DNA from: Medicago truncatula
Lineage: Eukaryota; Streptophyta; Magnoliopsida; Fabales; Fabaceae
Direction of reading: 5' to 3'
Assembly: GCF_003473485.1 (NCBI RefSeq)
Contig: NC_053048.1
Span: forward strand, 42,590,755 to 42,654,754
Length of the DNA stretch: 64,000 nt
Part shown: piece after piece, positions 1 through 9,987 of the stretch
How positions within the stretch are numbered: position 1 is the stretch's first letter
Layout of the letters: each line of letters opens with the position of its first letter
The notes under the pieces: model-generated
Seen by the model: the letters and a program-made list of their open reading frames with translations, nothing else
What the model was told of the DNA's origin: nothing
The model's database searches: none
Program-made: the position numbers and the translations under genes

Positions 1-2567
1 TCAATATATTTTCAGTATATAGAATCTACCATAAGTCGGATATTGATCACTCAGTTGATGATTCTTAACGTGGAGCTTGACAACATGGTAAAACTGGTAG
101 ATATGTGCAACATCCAGCTTCCTATGGAGGTTGTATTTACGGGAAGCTTCCCCGACTGCAGATGTGTTGCTTCCTTGCACCGCAATTGCCGTGCCTTCCA
201 CCTGGGAGAAGATTTTCATGGTCGAATCAGTGAATCCGGTGAGTGATTTTCATGGCAAAAATTATGGGTCCACTGGCCACATCAAAAAAGACGATCATTG
301 ACACTACAAAATTACATGGAAATTGCAAAATTGTTGTTGAACACCATTTGGCCATGTGATGAATGGTTACTTCTAGAAACCCAGAATCTCAATTCTATCT
401 TCTTCAATTGAACTCAGTTTTAAGTGCTGGTTTCATTCTAATTTCATACATTGTTCCATCAGCACATACATGAATGCTAATAACATTTTTCCCGTATTAT
501 TTGTCTGTGTATTAATCTTTTATGTGACACCAGTCCTGCTTGAGAATTGCAACCAGGTTCACAACCCTATCATGATTGCTATTGTCTTTGTGATAGATTA
601 TTTGAAGCTGATTGTCATTGGTGTTCTTAACTGGATCATTTTTCTTTTGGTTATGGATATAGTAGGATAGTAGCTTCTGTAATGAAAATTACAAATTTTG
701 TTGCATGGGTAAACTACCTATTCTGAGTATGATTGATGATGACACTGCTGATAATTTAGAGGATGTCACTGGCAGGGGATCTCTTTTTTCTGAATCATAT
801 GTTGACTCATTCTATGCTGCTCCTATTGTTACTTCAATTTATTCATTTGAAATGAATTCAGAGTTTCCTTTTATGTTCTACAGCAGTGACATCGTATCAA
901 TGCAAATTGTGATCTATTTCTTTGTCGCCACATCTAGTGCACTTAAAAATTGTGTTTCAGCTTGCTACGAAAATGGACCCTGCTGCAATGAAATTGCTTC
1001 CTAGTTACACCTTGTTGTTTTTATCGGATTTGGAACTAAGATTTATACTAGTCAAAGAGATAATCACGTGCATGAAATTCAAAATTTTTGAACACTAGTG
1101 ATGTTACATATGTGCTAGTTGGCCTTTATTTGTGTATTGATTTTGCATTTTTGCTCCTTCCTGCGAAGAGTTTACAATACTCCATGCCAGGGACAAAGGA
1201 ATTTAGCGTGGCTTTGAATTGTAATGTCTTGTCCTTTTTCATTGTTTAAACTCCATTGGCGAGAAGTTGAATACGAAAATTCCATTGGTGTAAAAATAGC
1301 ACAATGATTGGTGTGTTGAAAATTGATGAAAATTTCCTTTCTATCTTTCATACTCCAATTTAATGGCTTAAGTTTGTATTTTGCCTTCTTCTAATTTCCC
1401 TTTAGTGCATTACTTCTGTGGTTTCCAAACTCACCAATTGTACTGTCTCATTGATTCAATAGTGGAAGTTCTGCTTTTGTATTCTACAACTACTTGTTTA
1501 AAGACCATAACCCTTACAATGCTATTTACTGTTTAGTACAAAATATTGTCAAATAGAGGCGCCAGTCGCTATAACACTCTTGCGTAGCGAAATTTGGACA
1601 AACAGCTATATTTTCAGCTATCCTCGATTGCCAACACTGGCTTCTGTGATATTCTTTAAAAGACACTATGCTTTTTAAATTTAAATTTAACTGTTGACTG
1701 ACCTAGTGATGGGAAGAATCCATGAGTTTACCAAATTTAACTGTTATTCCAAAGAATCAAATCACCAAATGAAAAACTCATGCTTTAAAGGTTGATTTTA
1801 TTTCTTGCTTTATATTAGATAAGTGTGTAATTTTTGTTCCCCATTATGCGGTCTTTCTATATATTCAAGGAACTGATTTAACTCAACTTAGCCTTATGTG
1901 TGGGGCAGAATTCGCATCTTTTGGAAGAGCGGTAGCAGAATTAACTTGATGAGGTCAAAACTTTCAGAGAAAGTCGGACCACTTTGACTGCTGTAAGTGT
2001 TACTTATTTGGTCCATTTTTATAACCAGTCAAACAAAATAAAACAAAGAAACTCTAACTACATCGAATGCTTGACTCAATTATAAGAATTATAATGTTTG
2101 TTTTCGTTGTTGTTTTTCATTAACACAAATCTCGGCCTTATTGCATCTATGTAGGAGTTGAAACTTATGGCGCACGCACAAACTGAACTGCCAAGGGGAG
2201 ATGTGAGGGTTAAAGGAGAGCATTGAGTGATATGGTATATTTCTGATGCATTTGGCCTGGAACTGAACTGTCAATATTTATCTCTCTCTGAGTTTTATTG
2301 TTTCATTAGTCTACATAGTGCAGCTCAGCAGTCAGCAATGCTTCATTATTTGTGTAGCTCTCCTATTTATGTTTACTGTTTATCTATGAAGCACTAAATG
2401 GGCATCAGACACTGATATGGGGACGTACATCACACCGATGATTGTTTAAGAAAACAGAAGTAATTTAGTGTAACTACATGTATTGGTGTCACAGCGGCGT
2501 TGGACACCAAGACATAGCAATGCACATTTAATTTGAAATGTAACTATATGTTTTAATGAGCTTGGAG
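1..2567. other. Left-edge region without a recognisable gene
   Basis: No exon of a known family could be assigned here. A minus-strand 72-codon ORF at 1-219 and a plus-strand 99-codon ORF at 705-1004 have ordinary amino acid composition but match nothing I know. They could be leftovers of a gene lying to the left. The stretch contains one copy of a 173-bp dispersed repeat (474-646). Around 1560-1640 there is a short segment rich in GCTAT/AGCGA words that resembles the hAT-like element found later in the RIO1 intron. The rest is AT-rich spacer. Confidence 0.4.
474..646 (+). repeat. Dispersed direct repeat, copy 1
   Basis: This segment recurs at 5427-5597 in the same orientation with roughly 90% identity by eye, including a long identical core around 'GAGAATTGCAACCAGGTTCA'. 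The two copies flank about 4.8 kb that holds the tandem-repeat retroposon and a SINE. The pair is best explained as a segmental duplication or two copies of an unnamed interspersed repeat. Neither copy carries a convincing coding signature. Confidence 0.75.
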
Positions 2568-2929
2568 TGTTAGAGGTGAGTAGACTTCCCAGTTCGGTAT
2601 GTTAGTTTGTTTTAATTCAAGTTTAGTTTAGTGATAATCACAATCAGTGATTAATCACATTTTGTTTTAGTTTGTTTATGGAGTTTGTTACAAGTTTGTT
2701 AGAGGTTAGCAAATAAGATCTAGAGTTTGTTACATTGCTTGTGCTTCAAGCAACCAGCTAGACATTGTATATAAGCTACCTTTCTTTGTATATTTTCATA
2801 AGTATCAATAACAAGTTCACTTTTCATTTCCATCATCTCTTCTCTCTTCTCATTCTCTCCAATTCACACAATTTACCAAAACCCTAAACTGAAAACCTGC
2901 ATCTGTTATTGCTTGTGTAACAAGCATCA
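2568..2929 (+). mobile_element. Possible solo LTR (copia-like), uncertain
   Basis: The stretch opens with TGTTAGAG and contains a TATA-like box (TGTATATAAGC near 2767). A CT-rich tract and a CACAATTTACC-type stretch follow, and it closes near a TGTAACA word. That order is typical of Ty1/copia long terminal repeats in plants. I could not find matching 5-bp target duplications, and no partner LTR or polyprotein is present. It could equally be an old promoter region. Confidence 0.3.
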
Positions 2930-3078
2930 ATTTTGTTGCGCTAATACGGTAAACTTTGTCCTCCTATTGATGGAATGAAATTGATTTAGAGATTTTTACA
3001 TCTGACTTTAGGGTATTTTTAATCTAGAGCTAATCCCGATTTTGTTTTTCGAGGGAGTTTCAACAGTTATTAATGATA

Positions 3079-3210
3079 TTTTTGCTTTAGTATATTTCTC
3101 TTTCAATTTGTATTTATATATAGTATCGATTGATCCAACAATATTTGAGAAGACTAATGAAATTAATATGCTAAAGCAAAAATTAAAAGAGAAATATACT
3201 AAAGCAAAAA
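3079..3210. repeat. Perfect 25-bp inverted repeat with 82-bp loop
   Basis: Positions 3079-3103 and 3186-3210 are exact reverse complements (arm begins TTTTTGCTTTAGTATA). The pair can form a stable hairpin. The left arm lies in sequence that is also found, with changes, near 4697-4730, whereas the right arm has no counterpart there. The right arm is therefore probably a later snap-back or filler copy, made next to the retroposon insertion. Confidence 0.8.
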
Positions 3211-3240
3211 TTGTTTTTAGCCTTTAGATATTAATCGATA

Positions 3241-3538
3241 AGGTTTGTATCAAACCATTAATTTAAAAAAGGTATAAATAATGATATGTAGAGGCTAGGG
3301 TAAAAATCTAGAGAGAGGTTTGTATCAAACCATTAATTTAAAAAAGGTATAAATAATGATATGTAGAGGCTAGGGTAAAAATCTAGAGAGGTTTGTATCA
3401 AACCATTAATTTAAAAAAGGTATAAATAATGATATGTAGAGGCTAGGGTAAAAATCTAGAGAGAGGTTTGTATCAAACCATTAATTTAAAAAAGGTATAA
3501 ATAATGATATGTAGAGGCTAGAGTAAAAATCTAGAGAG
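3241..3538 (+). repeat. Four-copy 75-bp tandem repeat
   Basis: Four nearly identical units start at 3241, 3316, 3389 and 3464. Each begins AGGTTTGTATCAAACC and ends with a TCTAGAGAG-type junction. The second unit is 73 bp and the others 75 bp. Differences between units are one or two bases, so the expansion is recent. The array runs directly into the retroposon body at about 3540 and probably forms its 5' region, as tandem promoter repeats do in some LINE families. Confidence 0.9.
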
Positions 3539-3561
3539 AGGCTCTCCCTTCTCTCTAGAAA

Positions 3562-4335
3562 ATGCCCCCCCCAAATCTTAGGGTTTGGTGGCCGCCCCCC
3601 ACCTTCATAGTGGATTTCTTCCCCACCTCTTTGGTGGTATTTCCTTCCTCTTGTAGCAGGAGCACCCTCCTTTCCCCTCAACTATCTCTTCATTCTTTTC
3701 CAGAATCTTTCTCACTCACCAGAGATCTTCTTTCTCAACCACGAGCCACCGCCAAGCTTTCCTTTCTACCGATGCGACCACCACCCGAGCCACCACCACA
3801 AAACAATCAAATGGCTGTCACGATTGTCTCCCCCATCTCAAATCCGAAAACAATGTTTCAAGCTCTCTCCCTCGTGGCTGCTCCCCCACCTTCATGGTTG
3901 GCACCCACCCGCCCTCAACCAGAACCTCCACCCATTTCCTCCACTGCAGTGAAGTCTATTGTGCCGCCAGATCCAAATCTATGTTGCCGACCACCAAAGC
4001 CTCCATGGTTGATTTGTTGTTTGATCTATTTCGTTTTGTTCGATTTATGCTTTAGTGTTTGTGTATTTGTATGTGACTTTGTGTTTTACGTGTGTTGTAT
4101 TGTGTTTTGGATCTTGTATTCATGTTTAGTTTGTATTAAGTGTGTATGTCAGCTAAGTTTTGATGTTTGGTATAACATAAGGTGTGCAATTCTTTATGAG
4201 GTTGTTCCTGACTTCATTTCATTTGCCTTTTATCAAGTGTTGCTTATCTGGTGCGACATAGTAAACAAGATCAAGACCAATTATAGTCGAAATGCGCGTG
4301 ATGAAGTCAAAAACATGATATCCATAACTGAATAG
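3562..4335 (+). CDS. 257-codon Pro-rich/Cys-rich ORF inside the retroposon
   Basis: The ORF opens with ATG just after the tandem repeats and runs 257 codons. The N-terminal half is proline-rich, with several PPPEPPP-like stretches. The second half, about residues 145-225, is hydrophobic and rich in Cys, Phe and Val, like several membrane passes but with irregular spacing. I recognise no domain. Because it lies entirely inside a retroposed unit, and its lower half looks like translated T-rich noncoding DNA, it may be a chance ORF. A retroposon-encoded ORF1 is the alternative, but no RNA-binding or zinc-knuckle motif is visible. Confidence 0.2.
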   Translation: MPPPNLRVWWPPPTFIVDFFPTSLVVFPSSCSRSTLLSPQLSLHSFPESFSLTRDLLSQPRATAKLSFLPMRPPPEPPPQNNQMAVTIVSPISNPKTMFQALSLVAAPPPSWLAPTRPQPEPPPISSTAVKSIVPPDPNLCCRPPKPPWLICCLIYFVLFDLCFSVCVFVCDFVFYVCCIVFWILYSCLVCIKCVCQLSFDVWYNIRCAILYEVVPDFISFAFYQVLLIWCDIVNKIKTNYSRNARDEVKNMISITE

Positions 4336-4591
4336 AAAGAAAGACTGTGGATTCTCACATTTCCTTTGTCAATATCTGCGGATGGACAATGTTGATGCAT
4401 TGGTTATTTGGATATGGTTGTTGGTTTAAGTCCTTACATTTCTCTGCAAACAATATGTGTGATTTACATCATGATTTAGTAGACCACCTCTCTAGAATTT
4501 ACTCTTTGAAATTGTTGGAGAATGCCCTTTCAATATTAATATTAGCCCTTTGTAATGTTATGTGTTTTATGGAATGAAGCTATGTTTTACC

Positions 4592-4646
<55 letters not shown>

Positions 4647-4793
4647 ATTGAATGGTTTTACTTTCCATGGCAGGGTATTTTGATTTAGAGCGTCTCAATT
4701 AATGATATTTTTGCTTTAACATATTTTCTTCTTTTCATTTTGTATTTATAATAACTATGGATACAACGGTATATAAGAAGATTAATTTAGTAA

Positions 4794-4989
4794 CCCAAGA
4801 GCGTTTAGATTAGATTGAACAGGTCTCTTCTAGTTTAACCAAGGTTCTGGTTCGAATCCAACTTTGGACATGCAACAACGTTAAAATTCTTAGGGAGAAC
4901 TTGCCTCCCATTTAGATCCTACAATGCTCGAGGGATTAGTCTCTGCAGTTGCGCGTGGAGGATACCCGGTTTATATAAAAAAAAAAAAA
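4794..4989 (+). mobile_element. tRNA-derived SINE with target duplication
   Basis: A 196-bp insertion ending in an A run carries an RNA polymerase III B-box match (GGTTCGAATCC near 4850) about 45 bp from its start. It is flanked by a 14-bp target duplication, GATTAATTTAGTAA at 4780-4793 and GACTAATTTAGTAA at 4990-5003, with one mismatch. This is a complete SINE. The family name was not determined. Confidence 0.8.
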
Positions 4990-5426
4990 GACTAATTTAG
5001 TAAAACTCATGTTCTCTCTTTTAAACTTTTTAATTTACATGAAATGGCCATGGTCATATTATTCATTCACTCGGTACAAGACCAAACAAATATTTTGAAA
5101 TAAATATAATAACGCCATTTGATTATTTATATGTCGTGGTTTCCTACAAGACTAAAATCATAAATATAAGTGCTTTTCAAAGTGTTTACTTTAAACTATG
5201 GGTGGCAAAATAGATGTTTTAGATGAATATGGATTTGGATTGAAATGGATGGATGATTCCCTTGTAGCTTCCAGCCATGTAATGGATGGTTACTACTGGA
5301 TCACTGTTCTCCACCCAAGCCACATCCATGGCTTCCTACAATAGGTTTGGTCTATACAAGACATACAAGCCACTGTCAAATTTCATTTTCTGGTATCACA
5401 TGTTGGTGCAATGCTTTGTAAGAGGG

Positions 5427-5597
5427 ATGCTAATAACGTTTTTCCCTTCTTATTTTGTCTATGTATTACACTTTTAAGTGACACTACCAATCCTGCTTGA
5501 GAATTGCAACCAGGTTCACAACCCTATCATGATTGCTATTGTCTCTGAGATCGATTATTTGAAGCTCATTGGTGTTCTTAACTGGATAATTTTTCTT
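5427..5597 (+). repeat. Dispersed direct repeat, copy 2
   Basis: Second copy of the segment at 474-646, with several substitutions and a small deletion near its end. A further interspersed repeat lies beside it: the stretch at about 5000-5210 (with the words CGGTACAAGAC and GTTTCCTACAAGAC) recurs at about 6240-6440, and more weakly at about 17540-17720. Confidence 0.7.
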
Positions 5598-5934
5598 TAC
5601 TTCAATGATACCAACTATTGTTTACCATTCTAGTGTTCTCTTATGCATATATACTCCCTGGCCATAACATTGACATTGAGAACAAGGTCAATCTTAATAG
5701 GGGAGGTAAGGTAATGCTTGGATACGGATGGGGAAAATGTCAAACTAGCTTTGTTAGTAATTTCACGAGTTAGCAGTATTTGTACATGCGAGAATTATTT
5801 ACCTCACAAAAAACAAGCTGTATCCCACATCGTTAGCAATTAGGTCAACTCAAGATATTAGGGTGGCAAACTAAGTTGAATGGATGGAATTAGATTTTGA
5901 TGGTAATTGATAATGATAATTGTTTAACATTTTT

Positions 5935-6176
5935 GGGGTGTTTGTTTCCTAGTTTAAAAATTTATTCCGAGAAATGTGGAGTTTGTAATTATAGATTCAT
6001 ATGTTTGTTATAAAGTTAAAAAATTTAACTCCCCTATCAAAAATAATTTCCAGAATCTGACAATTATTTACCAAACACAGATTTTAAAGTATACCATGGA
6101 ATAAGATGCCCATCATTGTTTCCCATAAAATGTTGTTTTCAGAAGTGAAATTTTCAACCTTTAAACAAACGTCCCC
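5935..6176. mobile_element. Short MITE with GGGG..GTTTGTTT ends
   Basis: The 242-bp unit starts GGGGTGTTTGTTT and ends AAACAAACGTCCCC, which are near-perfect inverted ends. TTT lies on both sides and may be a 3-bp target duplication. The interior is AT-rich and non-coding. Superfamily assignment (PIF/Harbinger-like or hAT-like) is uncertain. Confidence 0.55.
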
Positions 6177-6832
6177 TTTATATTTATACTTCAAAAAACA
6201 TTGTGTTTACGGTAATGATGGATACAAGTATTTGAGAAGACAAATTTCGTAAAACTTGTGCTCACTCTTTTAAACATTTTATATTTATGTGCAATGATCA
6301 AATTGATCACCCGGTACAAGACAAAAAGTATTATGAAACAGATATAATATGCCATTTAATTATTTGTATGTTGTGGTTTCTTACAAGACTAAAATCATAA
6401 ATATAAAGGTTTTAAAAAGTGGTTATTTTTTTGGTCGAAAAGGAAGTGGTTACTTTAAACTAGGGGTGACAAATAGGGTTGGGAATAGGTCAGATCGGTC
6501 TACAGGGACCTACGGCCTGACCTGACCTATTTATTAGATAAGCTTAGGTTTAAGCTTTTTAGAAAGCATGTTTAGTTAAATAGGCCAGACTTAAGCTTCC
6601 AGAAAAGCTTGTCAAGCCTAGCTATTAGGCCACCCTATTATTTATTAAAAATTGTTTTTTTTATATTAAAATAATTGCATACAATAAAAATATAAACACA
6701 TTTTTCTCTATCTTTTAGTCCCTTAATATGCTTTGTTGTTATAGACTTTTAAGTAGGCTTTAAGACCTGTTTAGCCTATTTAGTATGTCAAATGAACTAT
6801 TTGATGATCTTATTGTAAAGTATGCCAGGAAG
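6177..6832. other. Spacer with repeat remnants
   Basis: This holds the second copy of the interspersed repeat with CCCGGTACAAGAC at about 6300. A G/C-patchy segment at about 6470-6630 uses words such as AGGCCAGACTTAAGC and AAGCTTGTCAAGCC, and looks like a decayed relative of the hAT-type ends that follow. No gene is seen. Confidence 0.5.
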
Positions 6833-7697
6833 TAGAGCTGTCAAAACGGGTTAGGCCATATGGGCCAGCCCGAAAGCCCGAATAAAACGCAGGGCTTGGG
6901 CCTAAAAATTGCAGCCCATATTTTATCAGGGCTTTTTAGCCCGGCCCGAAAAAGCCCGCAACCCGTTCGGGCTAGCCCGCATAATGGAAATTACTGCTTT
7001 CTTACCGTCAAAAGGAGAGGAAAGAATGTTCATGGCTTTCAATTGTACATGACTTTCATACCAGACTTTTATTATATTATGTATGCGGTACCTTTATGTT
7101 CATGGCTCTCAATTTTTTTTCAATGTTAAAGGCACCCTTCATTTCTTTTTCTGTTTTGATTTTAATTTTGTTTATGTTTTGTAACAATTTTGTGTAAGTT
7201 CCAAAATTGTCATGTTTTTGTTTTGTTCGGAACCATGATTTAAACTTTTTTTTTTTTTTTTTTAAGATAAAAACTGTCATAACTTGTACTATAATAGATT
7301 GACATATACGATCAAATACAGTTTTTCTTCTTTACGGGAGGTTAGGACTTTTCAGTGGCCATGAAATCATAAGACTTTCTAAAATTTGGTTCAACAACTT
7401 TAATCGCTTCATTTAACTTGTTTGTATTCTTTGACTTCTTAATTACTGAAATGAATCATCAGCGCCTTGGTTCCTTTTTTTTTTTTTTTTTTTTACGTTT
7501 GTGTTCAATTAAAGGATTTAAAAAAAAAAAAAAGTAAGGCGGGCTGGCCCGTTAGCCCGGGAGCCCGTATAGGGCCGGGCTCGGGCTCAATTATTCCAGC
7601 CCTTATTTAAATAGGGCTTTTTAGCCCGGCCCTAAAAAGCCCGTTACCCGTTTAGCCCGGCCCGAAACGGGCCGGGTAGCCCGTTTTGACAGCTCTA
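6833..7697. mobile_element. Non-autonomous hAT-like element
   Basis: The 865-bp element has terminal inverted repeats beginning TAGAGCTGTCAAAACGGG, with the matching CCCGTTTTGACAGCTCTA at the right end. Subterminal regions of about 130 bp on each side are packed with GCCCGG/GGGCTTTTTAGCCC words, a common arrangement in hAT ends. Flanking octamers CCAGGAAG and CCTGAAAG agree at six of eight positions, consistent with an aged 8-bp target duplication. The centre is AT-rich and encodes no transposase. Confidence 0.8.
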
Positions 7698-8624
7698 CCT
7701 GAAAGTAGGCTTTCATGCAGTCCAGACTTTTTAATTGGTCAGGTTTTTTAATTGTTTTTCAAGTGGCAACCATCTCAGCCAATGAAGGGACTGACGTGCA
7801 TTAATAATTGCGTTTTTGCAGCCATCAAACTACGTGTAATATCTTTCAAACCTTTGTTGCAATCTAGGACCTAGTCTGTCAATTTGTAGTTACATGTATC
7901 CTCAGAAGATATTCTCTTGAGCTCAGCACTATAAGACCAAATGAGACTGTACCGCTTGCTTGAATCCCCATCCATAAGTTGTCTTGCAATCTGTCTTGTC
8001 CTGAATGCTCACCATACTGAAATCTTAGTTGAAAACATTGTTCTAACTTCACCCAACACTTGATTCTACTTCATATCATTATCGTTCTTCATCCTATCAA
8101 GTATTTTCTTCGCAACCCATTCTGATTTGGTTTCTTATTTTCAATGACCATGCCATAAAATATGTTTAGGCTTAAGAGTTTTGACTATAAATAAATATTG
8201 TGGTCCCAGCAACTCTACTACACAATACAAGGAAGTCTTTGCATCTTTGAATTTTTAGCAGAAATGGAGGAAATGGATAGAAGAAACGGTGAAGGTATGC
8301 AGGTAAGTTGAAAAGGGAGGAAGAAAGACATGAAGAAGATGGAAGGACAAAAGTTTTTAAATTTGATTTTTTTTGTCTTAGCGTTTTTTGGTTTTGGCCC
8401 CTCTATGAATTTCATTTTATGATTTTGGTTCCTCTCACTGCATGACTCATCATCCACTTTGCCAAATCAGTGTTGGCTGCCACACCAACAATTGCTACGT
8501 CACCCTCCGTTAGTCATATATGTGTGTTCTGTAACGAATGAAGACGACAGAGACAAAAAATAAAGCGTTTAGAACTTACATGATTTGTTGTGCCAAAAAA
8601 AAAATAACATGTACGAAAATAAAA
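7698..8624. other. Spacer without a gene
   Basis: No coding signature was found. At about 8340-8530 there are 'TTTTGGCCCCTCT' and 'TTTTGGTTCCTCTC' words that resemble the terminal repeats of other Mutator-like MITEs in this window, so part of it is probably transposon-derived. Confidence 0.4.
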
Positions 8625-8937
8625 GGCTTAATTGCACTTTTGGACCCCTATCTTTTCAAAGTTGCGGTTATGGACCCCTAACTAATTTAAATACAAAACA
8701 ATCCCCTATGTTTTTGATTATTTGCAAGTTTTGCACCCCCAAGGCAAAAAAAAAATAAAATTGACACGTGGCACCTCACTTAGGGTGCCACGTCAGCGTT
8801 GACCGAGTCAACAATGGACTGGGGGGTCCAAAACTGCTAAAGAATCAAAACATAGGGGGCTGTTTTGTATTTAAATTAGTTAGGGGTCCATAACCGCAAC
8901 TTTTGAAAAGATAGGGGTCCAAAAGTGCAATTAAACC
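8625..8937. mobile_element. Mutator-like MITE with 9-bp target duplication
   Basis: The 313-bp unit has long terminal inverted repeats of about 120 bp. Both ends read inward as a GG(C/T)TTAATTGCACTTTTGG type sequence followed by GACCCCTATCTTTTC. It is flanked by perfect 9-bp direct repeats AAAATAAAA at 8616-8624 and 8938-8946. Nine-base duplications and long inverted ends are typical of Mutator-like elements. The centre contains the palindromic words CACGTGGCACC and GGTGCCACGTC. It has no coding capacity. Confidence 0.85.
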
Positions 8938-8946
8938 AAAATAAAA

Positions 8947-9987
8947 AACATGCGAACTTACATTGACGATTTAACTATTTAAGCCATCTAATATTCGTAT
9001 GCAAATATGGATGAAAGACCATAAATTTGAAGCCCGAGATATTACAAGAAAACAAATCATTAGATTTAAAACTTGAAAATCCATACATAAAAGGATCAAA
9101 ATGACAAGAAAAAAACTTGAAAATATATTTCTTAAACAAAAACTTGAAAAAATATAAAAGATAAAAAAAAAAATTTGGTTAATAATTTTTTTATTCATAT
9201 AAATATACCTAATTTTGTTTTTAGTCCTCGTAAAAAAGAGATATGTTTGTCCTTATAAAATTTTTCAACACATGATTTTAATCCTTATTAAATTAAAATT
9301 TGTTTTTTTTATAAGGCAAGAGCATAATGACATCAAAAAAGAGAATATGTGATTTCTCAACGATACTCTAATCTTGTGTCAAGTGCTCGTATATATTATT
9401 AAAAATAGGTAAAAATACATAAAAACTAAGGGGACATTAAAACTTACCCAATGAATCCAAGTGAATCAACCCTAACGAAAAATACAACCAATAAAAACAA
9501 TACACTCAATTCAACCCTAATCAATTCTAACAAACGATGTTTGTGAGCACCAACCAGGCCTATAAGTTGGCGAATGAATCGAATGTCAACACATAACGGA
9601 TCACGTACTATCAACTCCCTGCACCATCAACAACAAACATTAATGACTCTTTCGAATCCAAAACAGTCTCTACACCAACCACTCATTGAACAACAATGAT
9701 TTCGAAGGATCAAAGCGGCATAGAGGTTGACCATCACCAAACCAAGATTCTTAAAAAAATCAGAATTTTAAACAAAAATGTTCTGAATCACTTTTTTTTA
9801 CCGGGATTAAAAACAAAAATGACTATATTTATATTAAAAAAAAAAAAAAACTTATTTAACAACACAAAAGAATAAAATATAAAATAGACATACAAGAAAC
9901 AAAATGTTTTCTTTTTACCAATTAGGTTTTGGTTAAAGCAGTGTTGCCATTGTTGTTTGCCTCACTTTGCCGCTTCCTAGTACAACA
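8947..9987. other. Spacer and RIO1 upstream region
   Basis: AT-rich DNA without a gene. Weak inverted ends (ATACCTAATTTTGTTTTTAG near 9205 and a related reverse word near 9800) may mark another decayed Mutator-like element of about 0.6 kb. The last 100 bp before 9988 is the probable 5' leader and promoter of RIO1. No clear TATA box was assigned. Confidence 0.4.

Larger units (their letters stand above)
3241..4644 (+). mobile_element. Non-autonomous retroposon with 5' repeats and poly(A) tail
   Basis: The unit consists of the four tandem repeats, a C/T-rich body and a 3' stretch ending in an uninterrupted run of 51 A at 4594-4644. A long pure A tract at one end is the hallmark of recent target-primed retroposition. 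No reverse transcriptase or RNase H is encoded, so any mobility would need enzymes in trans. I did not find clean target-site duplications. Homologous segments at about 3012-3165 and 4673-4790 flank it and suggest insertion into or beside a duplicated site. Confidence 0.55.

Noticed and set aside
1-219. 72-codon minus ORF as a helitron/RPA-like fragment
   Set aside because: I considered a DUF223/OB-fold relation, but no conserved residues could be aligned with confidence, so no name is given.
3241-3538. Repeat array that superficially resembles a CRISPR array
   Set aside because: The units are contiguous 75-bp copies without unique spacers, in a plant genome, and continue into a retroposon. 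It is an ordinary tandem repeat.
4594-4644. Long A run as the 3' end of a host gene copied into the genome
   Set aside because: No spliced gene similarity was found in the preceding 1.3 kb, and the unit begins with tandem repeats. A retroposon explains it better than a processed pseudogene.
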